64,000 nt of DNA from a bacterium (GCA_024226315.1 JAAELT010000115.1:62001-126000), one strand, 5' to 3'. Positions 14,132-26,029 are shown, numbered from the stretch's first letter. Numbers and translations are program-made. The notes: generated by a model not told the origin, from the sequence alone.

Positions 14132-16336
14132 ATGCGTGGCCGTTCGAGCGTCTGCCGTCTGATCGCGACCTGCCTGGTCGCCTTCCTGATCTCGCCGCCG
14201 CCCGGTGTGTCCCAGGTCTTTCGCGAGTCGACCTCCGTGGTGGCGGTCGAGGTACCAGTCCACGTGATTCGCGGCGGCAAACCCGTGCGCGGCCTGACCC
14301 GGGACGATTTCATCCTCCTCGACGAACGCAAGCAGCAGGAGATCACGGGTTTCGAAGTCATCGATCTGGCGACGGTCGTGGCTCCCGGCACCGCTGGGGC
14401 GGCAACGACCGAAGGGGCTCCGGCTCCCGGCGCCTCGCCGGTACGGTTGCCAGTGAGTGCGCGACGGCACTTTCTGCTGCTCTTCGATCTCTCGTTCTCT
14501 CGGCCGGATTCTGTGGTCAACGCCCGCCAGGCCGCTCTCGATCTGGTGCGCGACGGGCTGCACCCTTCGGACCTGGTGTCGGTCGCCACCTACGCCCACG
14601 GCCGAGGCCCGCGCCTATTGCACGGCTTCACCTCCGATCGGCCGCAAACGGAGGCCGCGATCCAGAGCCTGGGCCTGACCCAGCTCATCGAACCTCTGCG
14701 CGACCCCCTGGGGCTGGTCTTCGGTGACCTCGACGGCGCCGCGCGCGCCTTCGGCCTGGGGTCCACAGGCCCCGGCCGCGGTGGTAGCCGCCAGGGATAT
14801 TTCGCCGCCGCCATGATGGAGTTCGCTCGCCGCGCGGAGGCCCAGCAGCAGCGCCAGGACCGGGTCCGGGTCACGGCGCTCACCCGTTCGCTCGCCGACC
14901 TGGCGAAACTGATGGACAGCGCCCGCGGCCGCAAGCACGTGGTCTACCTGTCCGAGGGCTTCGACACCACGCCGCTTTTCGGCACCGCCGACCAGGAACG
15001 CCTCGATCAGATGAGCGCCTCGGCCGAGGAGGGGCGGGTGTGGGAGATCGACTCCGAGGAGCGCTACGGCGACACCCGTTCCCAGAACCAGTTGGAGGAG
15101 ATGTTCGCGGCTTTCCGGCGGGCCGATTGCACGATCCAGGCGGTCGACATCGGCGGCATGCAGCGGATCGCCGACGTCGAGTCGGGCAGCCAGCGGTCGA
15201 CGGAGCGCACCCGCACCAAGCTGGCCGGGCGTCACGACAGCCTGGCGATCATGGCCAGCGCCACCGGCGGCGAGTTCTACCGCCATTTCAACAACCTGAC
15301 CGAGGCCATGAGCGAGGTGCTCGACAACACCAGCGTCACCTACCTGCTGTCATTCGAGCCCAGGAAGCTGAAGCTCGACGGCAGCTACCACCGGGTCAAG
15401 GTCAAGCTCAAGGGCGGCGTCGCCGGGCGGCTGGTGCATCGCCCCGGTTACTACGAGCCGCTTCCCTTCGGCGAGTTGGGCGATTCCGAACGGCAGTTGC
15501 GCACTGCCGAGTTGATCGTCGGCGGGCTCGACGGTGGCGCGATCGACACTGCCGTGATCGCCAGCCCGTTCGCCGCCTCGGGCGGGCGCGCATACGTACC
15601 GGTTTTCCTCGAGATCGATGGTCTCAGCCTCTCCGCGGCGGTGCCGGGCGACTCGCTGAACGCCGACATCTACGCCTATGCCCTCGACGGCGACGGCCGG
15701 GTCAGGGACTTCCTCGGGCACTCGATGACGGTCGACATGGGGCAGGTGCGGCCAATGCTCGAGCGCGGCGGGATGAAGTTCTACGGTCACTTCGACCTGC
15801 CCGCGGGGCAGTACACCCTCCGTGTGCTCGTACGCGATCGCCAGGGTGGGCTCTACGGGCTGAGTACGTTCGATCTCCGGGTACCCGACTTTGCGGAAGC
15901 CGAGCCGGCGGCCTTACCGCCGTTCTTCGTCGAGGCGCCGGGTAAGTGGATGATGGCGCGCGAGGAGCTCGCCGAGGGAGAGGAGCTGCCAGCCTTTCCG
16001 TTCATGGCCGACGGGCAGCCGTTCCTGCCCGCCGCGCGACCGGCGCTGCGCCGTGGCGAGAGTGTCGACGTGCATCTGATGGCCTATCACCTCGGCGAGC
16101 GGCCCGAGGTGACCGGTTTGGTACGCAACGAGCTGGGGGCGGAGCTGAAGGAGCCGGCCGTGGCCTTCACCGAAGCCGCGCCCGGGCCTGCCGACATGGC
16201 GACCGCATCCGCCAGCTTCGACACCGGCTTGCTCGACGACGGTGTCTACACCCTGGAAGTCACGGTGAGGGATCCCGCGACCGGCAAGCAGGCGTCGAGC
16301 TCCGGGCCGTTCGTGGTGGCGAACAGTCGGCGATAG
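14132..16336 (+). CDS. VWFA-related secreted protein (acidobacterial type)
   Basis: The 734-residue product has an N-terminal signal peptide (RLIATCLVAFLISPPPGVS). It then shows the opening typical of TIGR03436 proteins (VVAVEVPVHVIRGGKPVRGL, TRDDFILLDERKQQEITGFE) and a von Willebrand A domain whose metal site has the DxSxS form (FDLSFSRPDS). A second part (TYLLSFEPRKLKLDGSYHRV) ends the VWA region. Residues 450-730 are beta-rich, probably Ig-like modules. The family is strongly expanded in Acidobacteriota and is thought to act outside the cytoplasm in adhesion or protein-protein contact. It follows the kinase gene by 81 bases on the same strand. Confidence 0.9.
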   Translation: MRGRSSVCRLIATCLVAFLISPPPGVSQVFRESTSVVAVEVPVHVIRGGKPVRGLTRDDFILLDERKQQEITGFEVIDLATVVAPGTAGAATTEGAPAPGASPVRLPVSARRHFLLLFDLSFSRPDSVVNARQAALDLVRDGLHPSDLVSVATYAHGRGPRLLHGFTSDRPQTEAAIQSLGLTQLIEPLRDPLGLVFGDLDGAARAFGLGSTGPGRGGSRQGYFAAAMMEFARRAEAQQQRQDRVRVTALTRSLADLAKLMDSARGRKHVVYLSEGFDTTPLFGTADQERLDQMSASAEEGRVWEIDSEERYGDTRSQNQLEEMFAAFRRADCTIQAVDIGGMQRIADVESGSQRSTERTRTKLAGRHDSLAIMASATGGEFYRHFNNLTEAMSEVLDNTSVTYLLSFEPRKLKLDGSYHRVKVKLKGGVAGRLVHRPGYYEPLPFGELGDSERQLRTAELIVGGLDGGAIDTAVIASPFAASGGRAYVPVFLEIDGLSLSAAVPGDSLNADIYAYALDGDGRVRDFLGHSMTVDMGQVRPMLERGGMKFYGHFDLPAGQYTLRVLVRDRQGGLYGLSTFDLRVPDFAEAEPAALPPFFVEAPGKWMMAREELAEGEELPAFPFMADGQPFLPAARPALRRGESVDVHLMAYHLGERPEVTGLVRNELGAELKEPAVAFTEAAPGPADMATASASFDTGLLDDGVYTLEVTVRDPATGKQASSSGPFVVANSRR

Positions 16337-16421
16337 CGGGTCGACGATAACGAGTCGGCGGTAAGATAGGGCGGCATGAGCCCGTCGCCTGCAATCGACA
16401 GCAAGCCGCTCGAGAGCTGAG

Positions 16422-17294
16422 ATGAGTGATCGAGTCTACGGTGGCCACAGCATGGTGGAGCCGTTGCGCCGGGTCCTGGTGCGGCGCCCCGACGAAGCCT
16501 TTGCGGTCGACGACCCCGACCTCTGGCACTACACCGCCCGTCCCGATCTCGAGGAGGCGCGGCGCGAGCACGACGCCCTGGTCGAGATCCTCCAGGGGGC
16601 CGGCACAGATGTCGTCTACCACGACGTGCCGCAGCCCGGTCGGGCCGATTCCATCTACGTCTTCGATCCGCTCTTGATCACAGACGGCGGCAGCGTGGTG
16701 CTGTCCATGGGCAAGGAGCCGCGGCACGGCGAGGAGCAGGCGCTGGCACGCCGCCTGGAGGCGCTGGGCGTGCCGCGGCTCGGCGCTCTTTCCGGAGAGG
16801 CCCGCGCCGAGGGCGGCGATCTGCTGTGGCTCGACTGCCGGACGCTGGTCGCCGGCCGCGGCTTCCGCACCAACTCGGCGGGTATCGAGCAGCTGCGGGG
16901 TGTCCTCGCGCCCCTGGGAGTCGAGGTGCTCGCCGTCGATCTGCCCTTCCACACCGGCCCCGAGGCCTGCCTGCACCTGCTGTCGATGATCAGCCTCGTC
17001 GACCGTGACCTGGCGGTGGTCTATCCGCCGCTCATGCCGGTCGCCTTCTGGCAGCTGCTGCGCCAGAGTGGGATGCGACTGGTCGAAGTACCGGAAAAGG
17101 AATTCGCCACCATGGCGCCGAACGTGCTGGCGCTTGCTCCGCGCCGCTGCGTGATGCTCGAGGGCAACCCGGTCACACGGCGCCGGCTCGAGGCCGCCGG
17201 CTGCGAGGTGGCGACGTACCGTGGCGAAGAGATCTCGCTCAAAGCCGAAGGCGGCCCCACCTGTCTCACCCGGCCGATCCTGCGCCGTGCCTGA
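16422..17294 (+). CDS. Amidinotransferase/DDAH-fold hydrolase
   Basis: The 290-residue product has the pentein (guanidino-group modifying) fold. Visible elements are RVLVRRPDEAF at the N-terminus, FDPLLITDGG, AEGGDLLWLD (acidic substrate-binding site), the catalytic His in LPFHTGPEACLHL, and the catalytic Cys close to the C-terminus in GGPTCLTRP. Together these are the Cys-His-Glu/Asp set of dimethylarginine dimethylaminohydrolases and arginine deiminase relatives. The substrate cannot be assigned from sequence alone. The gene is co-oriented with, and 38 bases ahead of, the receiver-kinase gene. Confidence 0.88.
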   Translation: MSDRVYGGHSMVEPLRRVLVRRPDEAFAVDDPDLWHYTARPDLEEARREHDALVEILQGAGTDVVYHDVPQPGRADSIYVFDPLLITDGGSVVLSMGKEPRHGEEQALARRLEALGVPRLGALSGEARAEGGDLLWLDCRTLVAGRGFRTNSAGIEQLRGVLAPLGVEVLAVDLPFHTGPEACLHLLSMISLVDRDLAVVYPPLMPVAFWQLLRQSGMRLVEVPEKEFATMAPNVLALAPRRCVMLEGNPVTRRRLEAAGCEVATYRGEEISLKAEGGPTCLTRPILRRA

Positions 17295-17332
17295 TACACT
17301 CTCGCCGCCAGAACAACACAGCGAGATCTTCG

Positions 17333-18784
17333 GTGGAGAAACAGGACTACTCTCTCCTCGTCGTCGACGACAACGAGATGAACCGCGACATGCTGTCGCG
17401 CCGCCTGCAACGCAAGGGCTACCCGGTGCTGGTGGCCGAGGACGGCGAGCAGGCGCTCGAGATCATCGGGCGCGAGACCGTCGACCTGGTGCTGCTCGAT
17501 ATCATGATGCCCGGCCTCGACGGGGTCGAGGTGCTCAAGATCCTGCGCAAGGACTACTCCCAGACCGAGCTGCCGGTGATCATGGCCACCGCCAAGGCCG
17601 ACAGCAAGGACATGGTCGAAGCCCTCAGCCAGGGAGCCAACGACTACGTCGTCAAGCCGCTGGATTTCCCGGTGGTGCTCGCCCGGGTCGAGGCACAGCT
17701 GCGCACCAAGGAGGCCGCCTCGGCGCCCAAGACCGGCGAACCGACGGTTGCCGAGATCGAGCCGGGCGTAGTGCTGGCGGGCAAGTACCGTCTGGATGAG
17801 CTGATCGGTGCCGGCACCTTCGGTGCCGTCTACCGGGCACAGCACGTCGATCTCGAGCAGGACGTGGCGGTCAAGGTGCTGCAGCCCAGCGTCACCGCCA
17901 ACGAGGAGTCGCTCAAGCGGTTCCGGCAGGAGGGGGTCGCGGCATGCCGCGTCCAGCATCCCAACGCGGTCGCGGTCTCCGACTTCGGCGTCACCGACGC
18001 CGGTGTCGCCTACCTGGTGATGGAGTTCCTCGAGGGAAGGTCGCTGGCCGACGAGCTGGCGAGCAGCCACCACCTTTCGCCGTACCGCTGCCACGAGATC
18101 CTCGGACCGGTTTGCGACGTCATGGCCGAGGCCCACGAAGCCAACCTGGTGCACCGCGACCTCAAGCCGGAGAACATCTTTCTCCACGAGGGCGCTCGCG
18201 GCGAGCAGGTCAAGGTTCTCGATTTCGGCATCGCCAAGCTGGTGGGCGAGGCGGTGACGCAGGAGAACCTCACCGCCGAGGGTTGGGTGCTCGGCACCCC
18301 GGCCTACATGGCGCCGGAGCGCATTTCTCCCGAGGATCTCGACGGCCGGGCGGACGTTTACAGCCTCGGCATCATGCTCTTCGAGATGCTCACCGGCAGC
18401 CGGCCGTTCACGGCCGATAACCGCGATCCGATGTCGGTCATCATGATGCACGTCAACAGCGATCCGCCGACCCTGCGGAGCTTCGATCCCGACGTGCCCG
18501 AGGAGCTCGAAGAGGTGGTCGCCGCGGCGATCCGCAAGGACCCCGGCGAGCGGTTGTCCGCCGCCCAGTTGGGCGGTGCCCTGAAGCGGGCGGTGGCGGC
18601 TAGCGGCGAGGACCAGCCGGCGCCGCCAGTCGCCGCGGCCTCGCCCAGGTCTCAGACGGCCAGCGACTCCGCCCTGGTCGACCGCCAGGCGCCGACCGTT
18701 TCCCTGGCGCCCGAAACCGCGGGCCAGGAGAAAGAGGGCTTCCTCGGCCGATTCCTGCGCAAGCTCAAGCGCACGCGGCGCTAG
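17333..18784 (+). CDS. Response-regulator receiver fused to Ser/Thr kinase
   Basis: The 483-residue protein starts at GTG 17333. Residues 5-125 are a receiver domain with the acidic pair (VVDDNE), the phospho-acceptor Asp in LLDIMMPG, the Thr in IMATAKAD and the Lys in YVVKPLDF. Residues 150-415 are a Hanks-type kinase with GAGTFGAVY, VAVKVL, HRDLKPENIF, DFGIAK and GTPAYMAPE, all intact. The C-terminal 65 residues are low-complexity and end in a basic tail. No membrane span is present. The fusion directly links a two-component phosphorelay to Ser/Thr phosphorylation, and the hybrid histidine kinase 18 bases downstream is the obvious phospho-donor. Confidence 0.93.
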   Translation: MEKQDYSLLVVDDNEMNRDMLSRRLQRKGYPVLVAEDGEQALEIIGRETVDLVLLDIMMPGLDGVEVLKILRKDYSQTELPVIMATAKADSKDMVEALSQGANDYVVKPLDFPVVLARVEAQLRTKEAASAPKTGEPTVAEIEPGVVLAGKYRLDELIGAGTFGAVYRAQHVDLEQDVAVKVLQPSVTANEESLKRFRQEGVAACRVQHPNAVAVSDFGVTDAGVAYLVMEFLEGRSLADELASSHHLSPYRCHEILGPVCDVMAEAHEANLVHRDLKPENIFLHEGARGEQVKVLDFGIAKLVGEAVTQENLTAEGWVLGTPAYMAPERISPEDLDGRADVYSLGIMLFEMLTGSRPFTADNRDPMSVIMMHVNSDPPTLRSFDPDVPEELEEVVAAAIRKDPGERLSAAQLGGALKRAVAASGEDQPAPPVAAASPRSQTASDSALVDRQAPTVSLAPETAGQEKEGFLGRFLRKLKRTRR

Positions 18785-18802
18785 GGCGGAGAAGACAGAT
18801 CC

Positions 18803-21262
<2,460 letters not shown>

Positions 21263-21628
21263 ATGCCCAAGGTCCTGCTGGTCGAAGACAACGAGATGAA
21301 CCTCGACATGCTGTCGCGGCGCCTGCGACGCAAGAAGTTCGAAGTCGTGACCGCGGAGGACGGCCAGGCCGGAATCGAGATGGCCGCCTCGGAGCAGCCG
21401 GACCTGATCCTGATGGACATGAGCCTGCCGGTGATCGACGGCTGGGAGGCCACTCGCCGGATCAAGGCCGATCCCGAGACTCGGGACATTCCCGTCATCG
21501 CGCTCACCGCCCACGCCATGGCGGAGGATCGCCAGAAGGCGCTCGCCGCCGGCTGCGACGACTACGACACCAAGCCCGTCGAGCTGCCGCGCCTGCTGCG
21601 CAAGATGTCGGAACAGTTGGGGGATTAG
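21263..21628 (+). CDS. Single-domain response regulator (CheY-like)
   Basis: The 121-residue stand-alone receiver has the acidic pair (LLVEDNEMN), the phospho-Asp in LMDMSLPVIDG, the Thr in IALTAHAM and the Lys in YDTKPVEL. It starts immediately after the histidine-kinase stop codon, with AAGGAG inside the end of that gene, so the two are translationally linked. Without an output domain it must act by protein contact or as a phosphate shuttle, most likely between the hybrid kinase and the receiver-Ser/Thr-kinase fusion. Its N-terminus (DNEMNLDMLSRRLRRK) is strikingly like that of the fusion (DNEMNRDMLSRRLQRK), suggesting paralogy. Confidence 0.93.
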   Translation: MPKVLLVEDNEMNLDMLSRRLRRKKFEVVTAEDGQAGIEMAASEQPDLILMDMSLPVIDGWEATRRIKADPETRDIPVIALTAHAMAEDRQKALAAGCDDYDTKPVELPRLLRKMSEQLGD

Positions 21629-21671
21629 AAGCGGGCCATCAGGACGACCGCGACCCCGGCCGGATCTCCAG

Positions 21672-22298
21672 CTAGCCGCTGGTCCGCCCGACCATGGCGT
21701 CCTTGAGCTTTTGCAGCGCCTCTTCTTTCTTGTCGAGCTCGGTCTGGGTCTCGGCAAGCTGCGAGCGCACCCGGCGCAACTGAGCCTGGAGCGCCTTGAC
21801 CTTGCCGCCCGCGGCCTCGCTCTCTCCGGCCGCCTCCTCGCGCTGCGCCTCCGCCTTCTGCTTCTCGGCGTCGAAGGCCGCTCTGGTCTCGTCGAGCTCA
21901 GCGGCGCGACGGCCGATTTCGGCGCGCGCCGAGTCGAGCTCGTCGAGCAGGGCGCGGGCCGCCGCGACCTCCATGCCCCGGGGGTGCCTCGGGAATTCGG
22001 TCGCCAGCTCCTGCAGCAGGCCCCGCGCCTTGGTGACGTCGCGATCCCCGCCCTCGGGCGAGAGGTAGGCCATGGCCACCACGTAGAGGGCTTCGCCGCG
22101 CCGGCTGTCGCCAGCGGGAACGGCGCCCAGAATACGCTCGTACGACGCCACCGCCTGCTCCGTCTGGCCGGCCGCCCAGGCTTTGTCCGCCTGCTTCACG
22201 AGCTTCTTCAGCTCCCTGGCGCTGAGCTCCTCGGCGCTGGCGGCAGACGGTTGAAACAAAAGCGTCGACGCGGCGAGGGCGAGTAGGCAGCGCTTCAT
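21672..22298 (-). CDS. Periplasmic TPR/coiled-coil protein
   Basis: The 208-residue product starts at ATG 22298 with AAAGGA upstream and has a signal peptide (MKRCLLALAASTLLFQPSAA). Residues 30-115 resemble one or two TPR units (KAWAAGQTEQAVASYERIL). From about 118 to the end it is an uninterrupted coiled coil rich in Ala, Glu, Gln and Arg. The architecture recalls CpoB/YbgF-type periplasmic scaffolds, though the order (TPR first, coil second) is reversed. It converges with the receiver gene and diverges from the O-antigen ligase gene. Function unknown. Confidence 0.8.
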   Translation of the reverse strand: MKRCLLALAASTLLFQPSAASAEELSARELKKLVKQADKAWAAGQTEQAVASYERILGAVPAGDSRRGEALYVVAMAYLSPEGGDRDVTKARGLLQELATEFPRHPRGMEVAAARALLDELDSARAEIGRRAAELDETRAAFDAEKQKAEAQREEAAGESEAAGGKVKALQAQLRRVRSQLAETQTELDKKEEALQKLKDAMVGRTSG

Positions 22299-22391
22299 TG
22301 CTCGGTCCTTTTGGAGTGTGGCTGATGGCGATTCGAGCCAGGCCCGAGATGTCGGTCTGCATCGGACCACGGTTGATTGTACTGTATCCGG

Positions 22392-24173
22392 GTGTGGAAG
22401 TTGCCGCGTAGCGTCTTCAGGCGGTGGGGCCCAGCCGCGCCGCCTGTGTTCTTCCTGGCTCTGGTCGCCCTGCCGCTTTCGCTGGCGGCCAGCCCGGGCG
22501 GCAGCCGGTGGCCAGCCGGCGTGTTCGCCGCCTCTCTAGTGCTGTTCCTGGTGGTCAGTGCCCGGCACCGGCGCCGGGCGGCGCAGCCGTGCCCGGCGAT
22601 GATCTGGCCGGCCCGCGCGTATTTCGCCCTGGGCGTCGGCGTGGTGCTCGCTCATGATCGCTTCGGCGCCAACGAGCTGGCCGGCATGCTGCTGCTGTTC
22701 GCACCTCTGGCCCTGGCGCTGGCTCTGGGCACACCAGGTGACCCGGACAAGCGGGGAGGCATGCCGCCGCCGCGCCGCGCCTGGAGGTTCCCGGCGGCGC
22801 TCTTGGCCTTGCTGTTCGTGGCACTCATTGTCTCCACCTGGTCGCGTGGCGGCCTGGTGGCGCTGTTGGTCGCCGCCGGGGCCGTCGCCTGGCTCCTGGG
22901 ACGTCAGTGGATCTTCGCCCTCGGTGCGCTCGCCGTCGCGATGGCTCTGTTCGGCCCTTCGCATCGTCTGCTCGACTTCCTGATCTACGACGGCAAGCTT
23001 CGGGGCGTCTCGATCGACATGCTGCTCACCGGCCGGCCAGAGATCTGGCGCCGCTCTCTGCACACCCTCGCCGATTTTCCCGTCACCGGTATCGGCGTAG
23101 GCACGTACTCGGACGTCGTGCCCATCCTCTACTCCCCGCCCGGAGCCGCGCGCCTCGAAGACGCCCACAACCTCTTCCTCCAGACCGCCCTCGATCTCGG
23201 CCTGGCCGGCCTGCTGGCCTTCGCCACCATCCTGTGGCTGGCCTTCCGCCGCCTGGCCGCCGAGCTGCGCCGCACGCGGCCCACCGGCGGCCCGCGCCGG
23301 GCCTGGGCGGTGGGCCTCTTCGCCTCGCTGGCGGCCTTCACCGTCTTCAACCTTGTCGATTCTGTCTCCTTCGGTACCGTCGGAGGAGTGGCGTTCTGGT
23401 TCCTCCTCGGCCTGGTGCACGCCCTGCCGCCGCCGCCGAGGCCGCGCGGGTGGCGGCGCCGATGGCGCCCGCGCATGCTGTACCGGGCGCGCCGTCGCCT
23501 GGTGCTGGCGGCGATCCTGACGCTTCTGGGGCTGACCTCGCTGCGTGGCAGCCTCGAGCACAACCGCGTGTCGCTGGCGGCGGCGCGTGCCCTGGTGAGC
23601 GAGTCGGCCGCCCTGCCAGCCGCCCACGCCGGGCTCGCTCGTTCCGGCGAGCGCCTGTGCCGCGCGAGCTGGCTCGAAGGCAAAGTGGCCGCCGCCCGCG
23701 GTCTCGATGGCGAGCGCGACGCCGCCTGGTCCGAGCTGCTTGCCTGCACCGACGCGTTCACGAGGATGATGGAGGAGCACGTTCCGAGCTCCGAGGGCCT
23801 CGCCCGGCGAGCCGTCGCCGCGCGGCCCGACAGCGCTGCGGCCCGTTTCTGGCTGGCGCGGATCCGCGCGGGAGAGGGCGAGAACGCCGCCGCCGAGGAC
23901 CTCTACCGTCGCGGCCTCGAGCTCGATCCGCGAGATGCCCGCGCCTGGCAGCAGCTCGGGCAGCTCCTCCTCATCCACGATCCGGCCGGCGCCCTCGAAG
24001 CCTTCTCCGAGAGCTGCTTCCGCGGCGATCCGGGAGCCGGCAACTGCACGGCCGCGGGCAGGCTGGCCGAGCGCCTCGGAGATGACGAGCAGGCGCTGCG
24101 GCACTACCGGCGGTCGCGTCTGCGGAAGGCCCGGGAGCGGGTGAAGCGGCTGGAGGAGAACGGGCGGAGATAG
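22392..24173 (+). CDS. O-antigen ligase/polymerase-like membrane protein with TPR tail
   Basis: The product has about 593 residues from GTG 22392; a TTG at 22377 is also possible. At least eight hydrophobic segments occur in the first 340 residues. The Wzy_C-type signature region is visible: STWSRGGLVALLVA, TGRPEIWRRSLHTLADFPVT, GIGVGTYSDV and EDAHNLFLQTALDLGLAGLL. The C-terminal ~170 residues are soluble and end with TPR units (AEDLYRRGLELDPRDARAWQ). Proteins of this type join or polymerise surface glycans, or glycosylate proteins, at the periplasmic face of the inner membrane. No glycan gene cluster surrounds it, so it may act alone, for instance on proteins. Confidence 0.82.
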   Translation: MWKLPRSVFRRWGPAAPPVFFLALVALPLSLAASPGGSRWPAGVFAASLVLFLVVSARHRRRAAQPCPAMIWPARAYFALGVGVVLAHDRFGANELAGMLLLFAPLALALALGTPGDPDKRGGMPPPRRAWRFPAALLALLFVALIVSTWSRGGLVALLVAAGAVAWLLGRQWIFALGALAVAMALFGPSHRLLDFLIYDGKLRGVSIDMLLTGRPEIWRRSLHTLADFPVTGIGVGTYSDVVPILYSPPGAARLEDAHNLFLQTALDLGLAGLLAFATILWLAFRRLAAELRRTRPTGGPRRAWAVGLFASLAAFTVFNLVDSVSFGTVGGVAFWFLLGLVHALPPPPRPRGWRRRWRPRMLYRARRRLVLAAILTLLGLTSLRGSLEHNRVSLAAARALVSESAALPAAHAGLARSGERLCRASWLEGKVAAARGLDGERDAAWSELLACTDAFTRMMEEHVPSSEGLARRAVAARPDSAAARFWLARIRAGEGENAAAEDLYRRGLELDPRDARAWQQLGQLLLIHDPAGALEAFSESCFRGDPGAGNCTAAGRLAERLGDDEQALRHYRRSRLRKARERVKRLEENGRR

Positions 24174-24558
24174 CGGTAGCCGAGCTCGCGGGTCACTCAA
24201 CCGGAGACCGCCAGGCGGCAGCCGCCGGCGATTTTGGCGGCTGATAATCACGTAAACGGTGGCCGTCGGCGTGGTTATTGACAGACATCTGGCCGAACGG
24301 CTGCCGTTGAAGCGTTTGTCGGCCGACATCTGGCTGAACGGCTGCCGTCGAGGCTTTCGATCGACGCCATGATCGCCCGACGGCGGCAGTTGAGGGCGCG
24401 GAACGGCGTTCTGACGGTCGAACCGCGACCGTTGGCGCTTCGATGTGCGGCCTGGGTGTCCGCGCGGCGGCCTTCGAAGCTGCTTTTTCGCTCCGAGCGC
24501 AGGATCCTCGTCTGGGTTGGCGCTTCGTGACGGCGGAGTCACTCGCCGAGGTCTTCGG
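24174..24558. other. Convergent intergenic region with hairpin and direct repeat
   Basis: A stem of 8 bp (CAGCCGCC at 24219-24226 with GGCGGCTG at 24236-24243) lies 45 bases after the ligase stop and may end transcription. Two 30-base direct repeats follow (separate entry). The remainder up to the tesA-like stop contains no credible gene. Confidence 0.5.
24284..24354 (+). repeat. 30-bp direct repeat pair
   Basis: GACATCTGGCCGAACGGCTG plus ten more bases at 24284-24313 recurs at 24325-24354 with 4 differences. The centre-to-centre distance is 41 bases. It is only two units, so not a CRISPR array; it could be an operator pair or a remnant of local duplication. Confidence 0.65.
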
Positions 24559-25260
24559 CTAACGCTCCGCCACGACCTCGTCGACCAACCGCTCGACGTA
24601 GGGCGCGACCGTCTCCGCCACCAGCTTCTGCCCCTCGGCGTTGGGGTGGATGCCGTCGGGGAGGTTGAGGTCCTCGCGGGCGGCGACGTTTTCGAGCAGG
24701 AAGGGGATCAGGGGGACGTCGAGCTCTTCGGCGAGGCGAGGATAGATGGCGGCGAAGCGGGTGGTGTAGTCGGGGCCGTAGTTGGGCGGGATCAGCATGC
24801 CGGCGAGGAGGACGCGGATGCCGGCTGCCTGGGCGCGCTCGAGGATGGCGCGTAGGTTGGCCTCGGAGCTTTCGAGCGGCACGCCGCGCAGGCCGTCGTT
24901 GCCGCCCAGGCCGACGAAGAGGACGTCGGGCTCCTGGCGCAGCAGCCAGTCGAGGCGGCCGAGGCCGCCGGCGGTGGTGTCGCCGCTGACGCCGGCGTTG
25001 ACGACTTTCACCGCCCGGCCAGACGCCCGGAGGCGCGCCTCGACCAGGGCGGGGAAGGCCTGGGCCTCTTCGAGCTCGTAGCCGGCGGTCAGGCTGTCGC
25101 CCAGGAAGACGACCAGCACCGAATCTTCAGCCGGCTGAGGATTGGGGGCCTGCTCGGCGGGCTCGGTCGGCGGCGGCGGTGCGGCCGGCGCGGGATCCTC
25201 GACATCGCCGCTGCAAGCGACCATCAGGAAGAAACCGAAAAAGGCCAGCACGCGCATCAT
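24559..25260 (-). CDS. tesA: Lipoprotein SGNH hydrolase (arylesterase/TesA-like)
   Basis: The 233-residue product starts at ATG 25260 and has a lipoprotein signal peptide (MMRVLAFFGFFLMVAC, lipidated Cys at residue 16). A Pro-rich linker follows, then a GDSL/SGNH hydrolase domain: nucleophile in FLGDSLTAGYE, oxyanion residues in GVSGDTT and VGLGGNDGLRG, and the Asp-His pair in LPDGIHPNAEGQ. These match the TesA/lysophospholipase L1 family. It diverges from a YbbA-type ATPase and YbbP-type permease, the same neighbourhood as E. coli tesA, which supports orthology. Being a lipoprotein differs from the soluble E. coli enzyme. Confidence 0.92.
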   Translation of the reverse strand: MMRVLAFFGFFLMVACSGDVEDPAPAAPPPPTEPAEQAPNPQPAEDSVLVVFLGDSLTAGYELEEAQAFPALVEARLRASGRAVKVVNAGVSGDTTAGGLGRLDWLLRQEPDVLFVGLGGNDGLRGVPLESSEANLRAILERAQAAGIRVLLAGMLIPPNYGPDYTTRFAAIYPRLAEELDVPLIPFLLENVAAREDLNLPDGIHPNAEGQKLVAETVAPYVERLVDEVVAER

Positions 25261-25309
25261 CTCGGGGACGAATGATAGCGAGTCCGCGCCCCGATGGTAG
25301 TCTGCGCCG

Positions 25310-26029
25310 ATGTCTTCGACTCCAGCAATCGAAATCCGACGACTGAGCCACCTTCTGCCCTCGGGTGGACGGCTGTTGACGATCCTCGACTCGATCGACC
25401 TGGTGATCGGGGCGGGGGAGTCGGTGGCGATCCTCGGACCGTCGGGGAGTGGCAAGTCGACGCTGCTGTCGCTGATGGCGGGTCTCGACCGGCCGACGGA
25501 AGGCGAGATCCTGCTCGACGGTGAGCCGATCCAGGACCTGTCGGAAGACCGCTTGGCGCGGCTGCGGCGGCGCAAGGTGGGTTTCGTGTTCCAGAACTTC
25601 CAGCTGCTCACCAACCAGACGGCGCGCGAGAACATCCTGCTGCCGCTGGAGCTGGCCGGCGACGCGGATCCCGGCGCGCGTGCCGACGAGCTGCTCGACC
25701 AGGTCGGCCTGTCGGAGCGCGGGCATCACTATCCGGTGCAGCTCTCGGGCGGCGAGCAGCAGCGCATCGCGCTGGCCCGCGCCTTCGCCACTCGGCCGCG
25801 GATCCTGCTGGCGGACGAGCCCACCGGCAACCTGGACAGCGCCACCGGCGAGCGCGTCCTGTCGCTGCTCGGCGAGCTGCAAGCCCAGGCGGGAACCACA
25901 TTGGTGCTGGTCACCCACGACCGCTCGGTGGCGAGCCTGGTGCGGCGCTCCGTCCATCTGCGCGACGGACGCATCGTGCGTGACGAGGTCACCGCGCCAG
26001 TCAAGCTGGCGGGGGCGACGGCCGGATGA
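25310..26029 (+). CDS. ybbA: ABC transporter ATP-binding protein (YbbA/LolD type)
   Basis: The 239-residue ATPase has Walker A (GPSGSGKST), Q-loop (FVFQNFQLL), signature (LSGGEQQRIALARAF), Walker B (ILLADEPTGNLD) and the H-loop (LVTHDRSV). The NFQLL and ADEPTGNLD forms place it in the MacB/LolD/YbbA group that works with FtsX-type permeases rather than with solute importers. Its stop overlaps the start of the permease gene by 4 bases (ATGA). It is divergent from tesA with 49 bases between start codons, so both promoters must be compact or overlapping. Confidence 0.95.
   Translation: MSSTPAIEIRRLSHLLPSGGRLLTILDSIDLVIGAGESVAILGPSGSGKSTLLSLMAGLDRPTEGEILLDGEPIQDLSEDRLARLRRRKVGFVFQNFQLLTNQTARENILLPLELAGDADPGARADELLDQVGLSERGHHYPVQLSGGEQQRIALARAFATRPRILLADEPTGNLDSATGERVLSLLGELQAQAGTTLVLVTHDRSVASLVRRSVHLRDGRIVRDEVTAPVKLAGATAG

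Noticed and set aside
13259..14599. 446-residue frame opposite the kinase-TPR gene
   Set aside because: It is a mirror frame of high-GC coding DNA, spanning the end of one well-supported gene and the start of another.
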